Shown here: positions 1-18,860 of the stretch, one piece after another
How positions within the stretch are numbered: position 1 is the first letter of the stretch
How the letters are laid out: every line of letters starts with the position of its first letter
Assembly: GCA_030522415.1 (NCBI GenBank)
Contig: CM060107.1
Coordinates: 48,948,307-49,012,306, forward strand
Direction of reading: 5' to 3'
DNA: 64,000 bases
From: Channallabes apus
Taxonomy: Eukaryota > Chordata > Actinopteri > Siluriformes > Clariidae
Notes under the pieces: generated by a model
What the model was told of the DNA's origin: nothing
Seen by the model: the letters and a program-made list of their open reading frames with translations, nothing else
Databases searched by the model: none
Made by a program: the position numbers and the translations under genes

Positions 1-1136
1 CACTATTTTATAAATATCCAGATTCAATATTACATTTTCCCCCGATCTTCTTTTATAATTTCGAACCAAAAAAAACTTTGATTGATTAATTAAAAAGCCT
101 CTTCCTTATATCCTTAGTTTTCTCAAAAAAAACGCTTCGCTTAAAAACCAAGCGCAGCATTTCAACAATACAAACTAATATCAAATGCAAGTAAAATTTA
201 ACTGAGCGGCATGTATCGCTGTCATCTGCCAAAATTTTTATTTTTTTTATATTTCACTCCTACCTTTTTATTTTTTATTTATTTTTTTACAGCCTAAAAC
301 ACCTCCATCTCTTTAATTCATAGGGATCCTACCACATCATACTGATACACTACAAATACTACATCTGCTCATAAGGACTAAACTTTTCAGTGTTTCCCAC
401 ACATAGAGTATACTTGGTCAAAATATACCCAAATGTGTTGACCGCCATCCAAGAATATTTCTGCACGCTATTTCGCCTCAACATTTTAGATTGGGTCTCT
501 AAAATGCTTAAATGACAGAATTATCAAATAATTGTGTTTGTTGTATGTAGTCTTTATGGACCTTGCTTTGTGCACAGGTGTTCTGTCAAGTTGGAACTGG
601 AATGGCCCGTCCCCAAATTGTTGAAACGTTGAAAATAAAATTGTCCAAAATGTCTTGGTATGCTGAAGCATTAAGAGTTACATTCACTGGAATTAAGGGG
701 CCGAGAACAACTCCTGAAAAACAACCCCACACCTGTTCCAACATGACTCCACACCAAATTTATGGACCTTGCTTTGTTCACTGGTGTGGAGTCCTGATCT
801 CACCCCGATACAACGCCTTGGGACGTTGCACGATAAGGATCTATCTGAGATCTACCCCAACTTTTGGACTGCTCTCAGGATTGGAGACGCATCACAGTGT
901 TTCAGTTTCACGTACAACTGAAAGTCTGGCAACTGTTCAACCGTTTGAGGTTGTTAAAAATGAAACTCGTCCATGTACACCTCAGGTGATGTTGCTGATC
1001 AAACCACAAGTGTGTTGCGCATTGTCTGCTGTGAGCTTAACCGCAGACCTGAACAATGTCTGAACAAACATTTGTCTCATAATCTGATCTCTTAAATGCA
1101 TCCCTTGTTTATAAAATGTGTTTTGTGTACGTGTAG
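1..1136. other. LATS1 intron upstream of the UBA exon
   Basis: AT-rich intron sequence ending in the acceptor TGTACGTGTAG just before 1137. The preceding LATS1 exon(s), including the start codon, lie outside the window. Apart from the Tc1 debris at about 486-880 I see nothing functional. The open frame at 563-1063 on the + strand overlaps that debris and is not a gene. Confidence 0.75.
486..880 (-). mobile_element. Tc1-like transposase remnant
   Basis: The - strand reads QFGDGPFQFQL and then PVHKARSIKT, which matches the block around the second catalytic Asp of fish Tc1 transposases (usual form GDGPFLFQHD..PVHKARSIK). The Asp-containing stretch is partly changed and the frame ends soon after. 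Flanking + strand sequence (640-860) repeats parts of the same transposon (caccaaatttatggaccttg, actggtgtggagtcctgatc), so rearranged or nested fragments are present. It is a dead copy inside a LATS1 intron. Boundaries are approximate. Confidence 0.6.
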
Positions 1137-7988
<6,852 letters not shown>

Positions 7989-8760
7989 TTTAGCATTTTA
8001 AAAAAATAAAGTTCTTACACTACATGGAAAAGCAACACTACTATATGTCTAAGCAGGGATGATGGGACCTGTGTGTGTGTTTGTGTGTGTATCCTCACAT
8101 TGTGTTTGTCTGTGTCCTCGTGTGTATAGAATTTTCAACTGGATATTATAGTCTGGATTATTCTGTGCGTGTGTGTTTTCAGCCTCCCACCTGTTTGTTC
8201 GAGGTACGATTCCGAGGCTGCGGTCGTGTATAATTTATTCCGTGTTCACATTGCACTTTGATCAGTGCTCTTCTGAACAAACAAGGATTTAAATGAAACG
8301 CGTCTTTCTGACGCTGTTTAAAGCCTTAATTTATTGAAACCTTTTATAAAATGTGGACTCTAATGGAAAGGACTAGCTCAATTCTGCCTTCTTTACCAAT
8401 GTCATGTTTATTTATGATTGAGTAGATCTCGCGCTCTCTCTCTCTCTCACCCTGATCTGGCCTCACGTGGGCTATCCCATGGTATTGGTGGAATCATTAA
8501 CTCTTTGTATTGCTCTGCCTTTTATTTTACACTTTTTCACCAAAAACATGAGGGGAATTAGCATCTTAGCCAGTCTACTGAACTGACAGCTAGATTATTC
8601 GTAGAGTATTGTGTGAATTGTATTATTAGCCTTTTTTGTGTTATTTTCTAATTTATACACTCGAATGTATTTATAAATTATGTAGTGTACATTTTTGTAC
8701 ATTGTTTTTTCTTTTTCATCAATTTTGTTGGTGTAGGAAATAAATCCAAGGGCAAGCTCC
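7989..8760 (+). promoter_or_regulatory. lats1: LATS1 3' UTR with poly(A) signals
   Basis: Sequence after the LATS1 stop. An early AATAAA lies at about 8005-8010, and a stronger candidate AATAAA at 8739-8744 follows a T-rich stretch. The latter probably ends the transcript near 8760. The extent is inferred from signals only. Confidence 0.5.
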
Positions 8761-9426
8761 CTTCCTCTTACTTACTTCATTTTGTTTTTCACCTTGATGT
8801 GTTGTTCATGACCAGAAGGTGCTTTTTAAAAGCTTGATCTTGTTTGTGTTTCTTAAAAAAAAAATCATCCTGATCAGTCCCAATGAAGTATACTGACAAA
8901 TGAGGAACACAGGAAAGTTTGAGGAACTCTCGTTAAGCACTGGTAAAATTGTTTACAAATCGTATCTGCAGTTGGCATCCATAAAGGTTATTTTAGCTGA
9001 AGGTTACATTGGTGTTCAAAATAATAGCAGTGTGTTGAAAAAAGTGAGTAAAGCTCCATATCCATATAATAACTTTAAATTTATCTTTAAACTTGACATT
9101 TAAATCACATAAATACATCCCTGCACATTCTATTCTGAATCACAACATGAAGAAAAATGTGCTAAATATATGATTAGTTTAATGTAAGTAAAGAAAAACA
9201 AATATTAGTCTGTTCAAAAAAATAGCAGTGTCATCACTCATCTTTATAAGGTGATGAATTTACCGTTTAAGCAAAGACTAATTTGTCTTGGAGATGTGCT
9301 GGAAGAACTGGCAAAAAATCTGGCAAAACTTAAAAGTGAAGCCATCCAAGTGTAACTTGCTCTCCATACAGCTGCATTATCTTTGACATGTTACCTCTGC
9401 TAAAGGGGTAATCCCAGAACCAGCTA
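8761..9426. other. Intergenic, mariner-like debris
   Basis: Two direct copies of a motif seen at fish Tc1/mariner termini, tgttcaaaataatagcagtg (9013-9032) and ctgttcaaaaaaatagcagtg (about 9210-9230), suggest an old TIR element. No transposase frame is visible. Confidence 0.4.
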
Positions 9427-11012
9427 TCGTGGCTTGCAAAAGTATTCGGCCCCATTGAACTTTTCCACATTTTGTCACATTACAGCCACAAACATGAATA
9501 AATTTTATTGGAATTCCACGTGAAAGACCAATACAAAGTGGTGTACACGTGAGAAGTGGAACGAAAATAATACATGATTCCAATTTTTTTTTTACAAATA
9601 AATAACTGCAAAGTGGGGTGTGCGTAATTATTCAGCCCCCTTTGGTCTGAGTGCAGTCAGTTGCCCATAGACATTGCCTGATGAGTGCTAATGACTAAAT
9701 AGAGTGCACCTGTGTGTAATCTAATGTCAGTACAAATACAGCTGCTCTGTGACGGCCTCAGAGGTTGTCTAAGAGAATATTGGGAGCAACAACACCATGG
9801 AGTCCAAAGAACACACCAGACAGGTCAGGGATAAAGTTATTGAGAAATTTAAAGCAGGCTTAGGCTACAAAAAGATTTCCAAAGCCTTGAACATCCCACG
9901 GAGCCACTGTTCAAGCCATCATTCAGAAATGGAAGGAGTATGGCACAAATGTAAACCTACCAAGACAAGGCCGTCCACCTAAACTTACAGGCCGAACAAG
10001 GAGAGCGCTGATCAGAAATGCAGCCAAGAGGCCCATGGTGACTCTGGACGAGCTGCAGAGATCTACAGCTCAGGTGGGGGAATCTGTCCATAGGACAAAT
10101 ATTAGTCGTGCACTGCACAAAGTTGGCCTTTATGGAAGAGTGGCAAGAAGAAAGCCATTGTTAACAGAAAACCATAAGAAGTCCCGTTTGCACAGCAAAC
10201 ATGTGGAAGAAGCTGCTCTGGTCAGATGAGACCAAAATGGAACGTTTTGGCCAAAATACAAAACGCTATGTGTGGCGGAAAACTAACACTGCACATCACT
10301 CTGAACACACCATCCCCACTGTCAAATATGGTGGTGGTAGCATCATGCTCTGGGGGTGCTTCTCTTCAGCAGGGACAGGGAAGCTGGTCAGAGTTGATGG
10401 GAAGATGGATGGAGCCAAATACAGGGCAATCTTGGAAGAAAACCTCTTGGAGTCTGCAAAAGACTTGAGACTGGGGCGGAGGTTCACCTTCCAGCAGGAC
10501 AACGACCCTAAACATAAAGCCAGCGCAACAATGGAATGGTTTAAAACAAAACATATCCATGTGTTAGAATGGCGAGTCAAAGTCCAGATCTAAATCCAAT
10601 CGAGAATCTGTGGCAAGATCTGAAAACTGCTGTTCACAAACGCTGTCCATCTAATCTGACTGAGCTGGAGCTGTTTTGCAAAGAAGAATGGGCAACGATT
10701 TCAGTCTCTAGATGTGCAAAGCTGGTAGAGACATTCCATACAGAGACTGGCAGCTGTAATTGCAGCAAACGGTGCTTCTACAAAGTATTGACTCAGGGGG
10801 CTGAATAATTATGCACACCCCACTTTGCAGTTATTTATTTGTTAAAAAAAAATGTTTGGAAGCATGTATGATTTTCGTTCCACTTCTCACATGTACACCA
10901 CTTTGTATTGGTCTTTCACGTGGAATTCCAATAAAATTGATTCATGTTTGTGGCTGTAATGTGACAAAATGTGGAAAAGTTCAAGGGGGCCGAATACTTT
11001 TGCAAGCTACTG
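9427..11012 (+). mobile_element. Tc1 transposon with about 200-bp terminal inverted repeats
   Basis: Left end ggcttgcaaaagtattcggc and its inverse at the right end, gccgaatacttttgcaagc, extend as inverted repeats of about 200 bp (9430-9640 and 10800-11010). TA dinucleotides flank both sides (9425-9426 and 11013-11014). The transposase between them is frameshifted. The two TIRs remain very similar, so the copy is fairly young. Confidence 0.9.
9797..10808 (+). pseudogene. Tc1 transposase, frameshifted
   Basis: Starts MESKEHTRQVRDKVIEKF with the first helix-turn-helix (KKISKALNIPRS). A frameshift near 9905 moves the second DNA-binding part to another frame (rqGRPPKLTGRTRRALIRN). MVTLDELQRS follows, then another frame break near 10200, then WSDETKMERFG, FQQDNDPKHKA and SPDLNPIENLW, which carry the D, D and E of the DD34E catalytic triad. 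A break near 10570 separates the last two. The catalytic residues survive but at least three frame breaks make it inactive. Confidence 0.88.
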
Positions 11013-11354
11013 TATGGTCTAGACAGTGAGGGAAGGGCCTGTCCTAATAAATACAATTGAGGTCCTGAGCTTTTAGGGTGGTGTCGCAGGGAGAGGGGGG
11101 ATCTGAACGAATTGTGGCATATGCAGGAAGAGCCTTCACAAAACAAGAACATAAATGTGTGACCACTTTAAAGTATAGTCACCTTTGCCAAACCTTTTTA
11201 AATGACCAGTTGGCTAAAGAGTTTGTGTTGTGTATGGACCAATAGTTGCATTTTCAGACCTTGGAGGGGCAGTTTTCTCGCTGGGAAAAGCAGCTTGCTA
11301 ACATCCAATATATGACTGTCCATTGGTCAGGCAAGTTATAGAGTAATATTCCTA
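11013..11354. other. Intergenic, nothing recognised
   Basis: Unique-looking sequence between the Tc1 element and a SINE. No open frame with family resemblance. Confidence 0.5.
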
Positions 11355-11575
11355 GCCATTGCCCAAACTCCCCAGCCACTGGACCCAGTGCCGTTCCCAA
11401 GCCCAGATAAATGGGAGGTTTGCATCAGGAACTGCATCCGGCATAAAACCTGTGCCAAGTTGTTGTGCGGACTGGCACTGGGTCCAGTGGCTGAGGGGTT
11501 TGGGCACTGGCTGGGAATTGAACCCAGGCTTTCCGCATTTCAGGCAAAACACCTACCACTGAGCCACCATAATAA
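11355..11575 (-). repeat. tRNA-derived SINE with internal palindrome
   Basis: On the - strand the unit starts with a tRNA-like head: box A-like GGCTCAGTGGTAGG and box B-like GGTTCAATTCC. A body follows in which 37 bp (11355-11393) are the inverse of 11474-11512. The cctgatgcaaacctcccatt block is common in fish SINE bodies. No target duplication was identified. Confidence 0.6.
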
Positions 11576-12004
11576 GCCTGGTTCATCCATAAGGGTACAA
11601 GAGGCACCACCTCACACATCCCATGTCCACTCAGGAAGTGGAGGTAGATGAGTTGTTTGTTGATGATTGTCTAATGAGAAGGTGCTGCATTACAAAAGTA
11701 TGCTGTATGTAATCAGCTTCAGGTGTGGCAATCTAGGTTAGTTAGGATTCCTTCTGAGCATTCTGGTGAAGTGTCTAAGATGTCTAAACAGCCGCACAGT
11801 TTTCCTACTGGTGGTCACGTGTTGGTGTGCAAAAACTGTAGGTGAAAGTTAAAGTTTGTTTTTATTGGCCCAGGTTATTTCAAGATGTTGAAGAATGTAC
11901 ATGTACAGATCGTGCTTCTCACAAGACTCAGTGGAAATGGACGTATGCCTTTGCAGGCCATGACCAGGGTACATCATTGGTCAACTCCTCAATGATGTCA
12001 GCTT
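11576..12004. other. Intergenic, nothing recognised
   Basis: No gene or clear repeat terminus seen. Confidence 0.45.
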
Positions 12005-12185
12005 GTAGCATTTTACATTTAGGCATTTAGCAGACGCTCTTATCCAGAGCAACTTACATTTTTATCTCATTACACATCTGAGCAGTTGAGGGTTAAGGGC
12101 CTTGCTCAAGGTCCCAACAGTGGCAACTTGGTGGTTGTGGGGTTTGAACCTGGTATCTTCCGAACCGTAATCCAAAGCCACCTTA
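12005..12185 (-). repeat. tRNA-derived SINE (family 2), head truncated
   Basis: Starts tacatttaggcatttagcag and contains the tail of the same family found complete at 21326-21521 and 41281-41486. On the - strand the B box GGTTCAAACCCC is present, but the copy stops before box A, leaving a truncated head. Confidence 0.75.
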
Positions 12186-12190
12186 GCCTT

Positions 12191-12660
12191 GATAGCGTTA
12201 CAGAGGGCCTCCGAGACTCTCTAGGGGCGCTGCCGTAATACCACACCGGGGAGTATCATGCTGGACCAGCTGCGTGAGTCCCTGCGTGTGTCCCAGTCTA
12301 CCTGGCCAGTCTAAGGCAGCACACCAGACACTTATTGATGTGTAACAAAGTATTGGCCCTATTATGGTACAGACTCCCAAGGTCAAATGTGGCAACCTTT
12401 TGTAATCATGTTTGTTAATGGATTACAATTTGTATCTAAATAAAAAACTACAGTCTGACTGATGTATAAAGCATTCGTGCTTGTCTTGTTCTTTCTTCCA
12501 GAAAAAAAAATTGCAGCACCTTGACACTTTACGAATTGCATTTTCAGCAACGTAATTTGTGAGCACAACGCAATGGAAATACTTGCTTCCATTAAATAAA
12601 TATATAATCTTTTTGTGGCCTCTTTTCTTAAAGTCAGTGTAACAATGTGAAAAATCTTTC
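12191..12660. other. Intergenic, nothing recognised
   Basis: Short stretch before the L1 insertion. No gene seen. Confidence 0.4.
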
Positions 12661-12675
12661 AGAATTACACAAGGT

Positions 12676-14690
12676 ATAAAGTTTCCCTTTATGCGGATGA
12701 TCTTCTACTTTTTTTATCGAATCCAGTCTCCTCTCTGCCACCTGTGCTGTCATTGCTCAGGGAATTTAGCTACTTTTCAGGATATAAATTAAATTTGCAC
12801 AAAAGTGAACTTTTTCTGCTAGATAATACAGCAGTAACAACTGGTATGCACAATTTTCCATTCAACATTGTGAAAAATCAGTTTACCTATCTTGGTATTA
12901 CAATCACAAGGAAACATAAACACCTCTTTAAAGAAAATTTTATTAGGTTGTTGAACCAAACAAGAAAGGACTTGGGACGATGGTCACCACTGTCCATGTC
13001 CCTGGTGGGCCGCATTAATGCCATTAAAATGAGTATTCTCCCTAAATTTTTATATCTCTTTCAGTCTGTACCTGTTTTTATTCCCAAATCTTACTTTGGC
13101 GCTTTAGACTCAATTATATCTTCTTACCTTTGGAAAGGTAAACATCCACGATTGAATAAGTCCCTACTTCAAAGATCTAAAAGAGACGGTGGCATGGCTC
13201 TACCTAATTTTCGTTTCTACTACTGGGCAGCAAACATTCGATCTGTCATCTTTTGGTCATATTTTCATAACCAACCTAATCGGCCTGCCTGGGTGGAAAT
13301 GGAGATAAAGTCTGTCAAAAATCTCTCTGTCTCTGCACTCCTTGGATCTGCTCTCCCCATCCCCTCAATTAAATTAATCAATAACTCAGTAGTGGTGCAT
13401 ACCTTGAGAGTATGGGCTCAGTTCAGAAAGCACAGCGGTCTTCTAGGCTTCTCTCTGTCCAGTCCTATCGTCTCTAACCATCTCTTCCAACCTTCTTTAC
13501 ATGACTCAGTGTTTCAGGAATGGTACAATAAGGGCATCAAGCTTTGCAAAGACCTGTTCGTTGACCATAAGTTTGCATCATTTGAACAGCTTTCCGAGAG
13601 GTTTAACTTACCCAATTCTCATTTTTTCAGATATCTGCAAGTAAGACACTTCATTCGCTCTTTAATACCAAATTTCCCTGAGGCTCCTGCTGCAAACATT
13701 CTAGATAACCTCCTCTGTTTGTCTCCGCTGCGTAAAGGCCTAATATCCACTATTTATGGTGGATTGATGGCTTCGAGTCACACCCCTCTGTGTAAAATTA
13801 AAACTGCTTGGGAGAAGGATTTAAATTTGTCACTATCAGATGATACTTGGAATTCAATTCTTAAACTTATCAACTCAACCTCCTTATGTGCCCGCCACTC
13901 TTTATTACAGTTTAAGGTTGTACACAGGGCTCATTTCTCCAAACTTAAACTCTCCCGTTTCTACCCAGACATTGATCCTTGCTGTAATAAATGTAAAAGT
14001 GGAGAGGCGTCTCTTATTCATATGTACTGGACATGCCCGAATTTGGAAAAATTCTGGAGGGATGTTTTTAAGACCCTGTCCTTCATATTGAATTGCAATC
14101 TTGAACCAGACCCTCTGATTGCTCTTTTTGGTGTCACTGGAGAAGAGGGTAAGAGTCTAAGTCCAGCCAAAAAGAGATTGTTATCTTTTGCGACACTCCT
14201 GGCCAGGCGTTCTCTTTTATTCAAGTGGAAGGATGCCTCGTCACCTACCCACGCCCAGTGGCTCAGAGATATCATGTCCTGTCTGTCCCTGGAGAAGATT
14301 CACTATTCAATTCATTACCCAGACTTTAAATTTCAACAGGTGTGGGGGCCCTTCCTTCACTTTTTTTCATATACATTTATAGTTTGATTCCTGTCTTATT
14401 TAATTACTTGTTTGTTTGCTTTCTTTCCCCTTTTTATTCCTCTTTCTTTATTTATTTTTTGCACGTAGAACCAAAAAACTTCCAGCTCCATATTCTTTTT
14501 TCTTTTTTGGTTTCTCTCAATGCCTGGCGTTTAGCCTTTCATATGCTTGTAAAACTGGCTTGGAGTCGGGGAGGGACGGGGTGGGAGCTATAGGGTTTAT
14601 AAGGGGATTATAAAACCTGCATTAAAATATTACATGTTTACCCTGTTTTATCCCTGTTAAAATCAATAAAAATATTGTTGAAAGAAAAAA
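12676..14690 (+). mobile_element. 5'-truncated L1 (Tx1-like) retrotransposon
   Basis: A 15-bp perfect target-site duplication AGAATTACACAAGGT flanks it (12661-12675 and 14691-14705). The element begins inside ORF2, just before the reverse transcriptase catalytic motif, and ends in an A-rich tail after tcaataaaaatattg. Severe 5' truncation with an intact 3' end is the hallmark of target-primed reverse transcription. Confidence 0.93.
12678..14387 (+). pseudogene. L1 ORF2 C-terminal half (RT catalytic motif to Cys-rich end)
   Basis: One uninterrupted frame of 569 residues. It opens KVSLYADDLLLFLS, with the Y-A-D-D active site, then FSGYKLNLHKSE, FTYLGITITR and the thumb/connection region. It includes a C-terminal Cys cluster (CCNKCKSGEASLIHMYWTCP, pattern C-x2-C-x7-H-x4-C) typical of L1/Tx1 ORF2. 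It lacks the endonuclease and the first RT blocks, so it is dead on arrival, yet it has no internal stop, which fits a recent insertion. Confidence 0.9.
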
Positions 14691-14705
14691 AGAATTACAC
14701 AAGGT

Positions 14706-15572
14706 TTTCTGGAGATTTACATGACCGCTGTTTAACTGACTGTGGAATACATTTGACGAGGAAAGTAAAGCTTGTATATGCTGATAGATTGCTAATTTTT
14801 TTTAAACGAAAAGGAAGTCTTAACAAACAAACAACAAACTATAAACTTTTGAATGTCTTTTTTTTTTTTTTTACAAGGTTTGCATTTATTTATTTTTTTG
14901 CGCCAGCTGGTGGATAGACGACATTTTGGGTTGCGGCTCGGGCCACTTGTGCTGCTTATCTTTTGACTGGGTTTGATTTTGTACGGAGTGTTAGGCCACG
15001 TATAATCACAGAGCGCGGTCTGCGGATGCTGAGATGCATAGTGATCAGAGGTCGCCAACTTTCTACCCTAATGATGACCCCGTTCACTTGCATAGATACC
15101 TGTTTTTAACTCATGTTGAGAGTTCCAGTGAACATCTACCAAATACAAATATAACACTCAGAACCACCCACAGGCCTGTTATCTGCTTGATTTGGTATGG
15201 AGAAACAGGGAAGCAGGTGTCTTCTGCACCAGTTAGGGTTCAATTTGGTGTTGCCAATGGAAACGTAGTAATTATTACATATGTAATTATTCAATGGAAG
15301 GCCCCTAACTATTTGCTTAGTTAAATCCAGATGGTGACTTTTTTTTGGCTAGGAAGTACTGAAAATGTGGAATTTGGGTGATACAAATCTCCTGCAATGT
15401 ATTTCTACTTTCACAACCTAAAACATCCTTAATAGCAATAAGTTCCTTCTAAACTTTATGAATCCACAAAAAGTACAGCATAGTGCATTTTAAAATACAC
15501 TTCATTAAAGATTTAATGTGCTGGTGATGGTATTACTTACAATTTAAACAACATCTAAAAGCTTATTCACTC
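14706..15572. other. Intergenic, nothing recognised
   Basis: AT-rich sequence with poly(T) tracts. The short open frames show no family resemblance. Confidence 0.45.
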
Positions 15573-15790
15573 TCATCATCTATATGGCTTTATCCTGTGT
15601 ACAGGGTGGTGGGAATCCTGGAGGCTATCCCAGGAGACTTAGGAGGGCAAAAGGTGGGGAATACCTTGGATGGGGTGACACACGTCCATCACAGGGCAAA
15701 CACATTCACACATTACGGGCAATTTGGGAGCGCCAACTAGTCTAATCTGCATGTCTTTGGACTGTGGAAGGAAACCGGAGTACCAGGAGA
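15573..15790 (-). repeat. SINE fragment (family 1)
   Basis: Matches the body of the complete SINE at 19862-20241 (ggaggctatcccagg, tttggactgtgg, aaccggagtacc) in the same orientation. The tRNA-like head is missing. It stops abruptly at 15790, where a foldback sequence begins. Confidence 0.7.
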
Positions 15791-15793
15791 TAA

Positions 15794-15889
15794 TATAATA
15801 TGAAATAAATATCAGAAACCCCAAACTCTTTTTGTGTAACAGTAACACCAAACTTAGTTTTGGGTGTCTGATATTTATTTCATATTATT
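15794..15889. repeat. Foldback with 21-bp perfect arms
   Basis: Arms are taatatgaaataaatatc followed by aga, and its inverse tct followed by gatatttatttcatatta. The loop is about 50 bases with further partial pairing (accccaaac/gttttgggt). It could be a small MITE inserted at the broken end of the SINE fragment. Confidence 0.6.
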
Positions 15890-16421
15890 AATACTCTTCC
15901 ATGTATGATCATGACAAGTGAAACACATGGACTAATATATTGCCTGACTAAAATTTGCCTTTAAATAATAATAATAATTAAAAAAAATCCTAAAAGTAAA
16001 TACTGAACATATACAAGTAAAAGGTCTATTATGTAAATTTAAATAATTCTGGTCTTAGCAAAACAAAGCGACAGCACTTAAAAAAAAACATTTTTGTAGA
16101 ATGACCCACACGGGCCCCCAAGACTTTGCGGCTGTTAGTTTGCACCAGCTATGAGAGTGAGTTGCTCCGGTATAGGGAAGAACTGAAAAAAAAATTTAAA
16201 GAGAAAAGAAGAAAAGAAAAGAGAAAACCCGAAAGAAAGAAAAAACTGTAAAGAGAGAACTGAAAAAAGGAGAAAAGGGAACCCACCACTAAGAGAAAAT
16301 TCTTTCTTTGTGTGATTTGTGTTTGTTTTTGTCTTTAACAAAACTACATTATTTGGAAGAGTGAGTTCTTCTGTAAGTGCACACAATCTCTCTCACAGTT
16401 CACCTTCACACAGCTTCCCCT
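15890..16421. other. Intergenic, nothing recognised
   Basis: Contains a purine-rich GAAAAG tract (about 16170-16285). No gene seen. Confidence 0.4.
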
Positions 16422-16524
16422 CTGAAAATACTCTCGCGAGTGAAACATTGGTAACACTGAATTTACCGGAACACCTGACAGTATCAGTGTCACCAATGTT
16501 TCACTCGCGGGCAAGTATTTTCAG
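16422..16524. repeat. Imperfect 40-bp-arm hairpin
   Basis: ctgaaaatactctcgcgag followed by tgaaacattggtaacactga on the left is the inverse, with a few mismatches, of tcagtgtcaccaatgtttca followed by ctcgcgggcaagtattttcag on the right. About 20 bases lie between the arms. Such a small foldback may be a MITE. Its precursor-like shape is noted in the findings. Confidence 0.65.
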
Positions 16525-16998
16525 TCTCTCTCTCATTTAAATGTCTTTTTACCAACTTGTTGAATTAAACCAGAAATCTATGTCAAATTATAGAGTGTCT
16601 TTTCACTCTTTCTGTATTATGGAAGATAATAGATATGAAACTGATTTATTCTAATTCATTCTAAACAGACCTTATAGTGTATAATTGATTATAACATGTA
16701 ACTCAGGTTCATGGTCAGCTCATTACACTCAGTATTACATATGATGCCATTACACACAGACTCAGTCAGTGTCACTTTCCTACGGCTCTTTGCACAATTA
16801 CTACTATTTACACTGTTGTCACTTTGTCATAAATACAATTACACATTAAGGTTGCACTGCTTTGCATATCAGATTTTAAGGAGAGTCTAATGCTGAATAA
16901 ATAAGCATATAAAATAATTAACTTCCAAACAGTTACTAGTGCAATGCTAAAACAAAAATCTAGCAGAAATATAAACACAACATGTACAGTAACTCACA

Positions 16999-17032
<34 letters not shown>

Positions 17033-18348
17033 TAGGCTGGAATATATACATTTTGAAAAGTTACAAAATAAAACAGAAATAAAACAGAAATATATAAATT
17101 TCACAATTTACAGAATGTACAAAATTAACTTCTTAATTATCAGGTATAAAAATATGTGGTCAAAACATGGTACACATTGATGCTAAAAATTGTCTCACCT
17201 GGTGAAAAAGTGTATTTCAGATAGGATCATGACACTACTTTTCAAAATATTTATTCACATAGAAAATCAACACATGCTAAATACTATTTCATGCGGTTTT
17301 ATGTAGTATCCGTAACTCTTTTTTTTTTAAAACTCAAATCTTTCAACAATTGCCATTCATATGAAATTTTGCCAATTTAGATTTCACATGAAAAGAAATA
17401 AACCCCCAAAAGCATATTATTCTAAAATGCTAAATTGTTATGATATTGCAGCATGCATTTGACGTGGTTACGAACATTACAAATTTGTTTTTATTTTTAA
17501 GCTTTTATCAAACACCATCTCTCAGCACTGAGGTAGCCCTGGAATTTTAATAGTATATGTGTTAACAATAAGTATTGAGCAGATAACAAAAAGCAATTTT
17601 AACTAAAGAAGCTAATGTTACGTTTTATAGACGTTCAGGTCTGACTGGACCGATTTAACCCTTTCAGGCTCAAATTAAGTTTTGAGGATTTGAGATATTG
17701 GATTTGGATCCCATATTGTTTTTGTTGTTGTTCTGCCACTGAAAAGCACTTTGTTACATTGTTTAGGTGGTTGCAAATCTAGTTGCAAATCTGCAATGCC
17801 TGCCTTGAGAGGGTTAAAAAAAAAAAACTTTTCTGATGTGTAAACCTAAACATTGGTCCGACGGTGATTGGTCCGATAGCTAGACGCTTTAAAACGCTAA
17901 AATTTTTTTGGGGCACATATAGAATCATCTCTCCATTTAAATTCATCCGCCTGATGATGAGATGAGATGAGATCCGCCCGGAGTTCTTGATCGCGCATTA
18001 TTGAGTACATTAATTAATTCTGGTTTGTTAACAAAAGAAGAAAATAATGTTTAAGTATACGTTATACACTTGCTAGAAATGACAAAAGACAAATACCATT
18101 AACACTATACTGAAAAGAAAAATATTCTTTGAAAAGATACAAATGAATGTAAGCCTCATAATATTATTCTAAACTGAACAGTTGAAAAAAAAAAAAAACT
18201 ACCAGCAGTTAATGCATTGTGAAGTGATAAGGTTAATGCTTTACTACCACGTTTGAAAAATCTCTTATTTACATTTACTTAGTTATTAAAATTATACCTT
18301 TGCTTGTGTAAATATATTATTGTTTGAACAAATTACATTAATATTATT
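16525..18348. other. 3' flank of finTRIM unit C
   Basis: AT-rich, with an AAT repeat at about 16998-17030. The first 110 bases or so resemble, in inverse orientation, 28450-28560 near unit E. No gene seen. Confidence 0.45.
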
Positions 18349-18860
18349 TTATTTTGGCTCACATAATCTCACTGTTGATTCAATAACAAGGAAGCCAGCG
18401 TACAGAGGCTGAGTGAATGTGGTGTGGACTCTGTGGAGGAGCTTCATGGTGTCAGGGACGCTGTAGAAGGACAGAGTTCCTGCACTGTGATCCACATACA
18501 CTCCTATTCTGGAGGATGATGGAGCTCTGAGATCAGTCTTAATGTTATTGTGATAGAAACAGAGAGAAGAAGAAGTACATCCTAGACACCAGGAGTGATC
18601 GCTGCCTCCAAACCATCCTTTCCTGCTGATGTCTTTATATGAGACTGATATGTCCACATGTCCCTCATTGCGCCACTCCACCTCCCAGTAACAGCGTCCA
18701 CACACACCCTCCTTACTCAACACCTGATAAAAGGATTCAAATCTCTCTGGATGATCGGAGTACTCCTGCTTTTTATCACTGTATGCCACCGCTCTGTTCT
18801 CCTCAGACAAAATGAGGTTATAATACACTGTGTTGGGATCCAGAGTCAGATCACAGAAAT
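18349..18860 (-). pseudogene. Unit C B30.2 (PRY/SPRY) exon, open
   Basis: Encodes FCDLTLDPNTVYYNL, the PRY-type LDPNT start, then RCYWEVEW (WEVE motif) and SSRIGVYVDHSAGTLSFYS (the LDYE/LSFY region of SPRY), and ends VRLCEPK. It lacks a few residues present in A and B (CGPER before WFGG). The exon is intact and its gene is not, so it could only be expressed in another transcript. Confidence 0.85.

Noticed and set aside
563..1063. 166-residue frame on the + strand in the first intron
   Set aside because: It covers Tc1-derived sequence read on the wrong strand and has no family motif.
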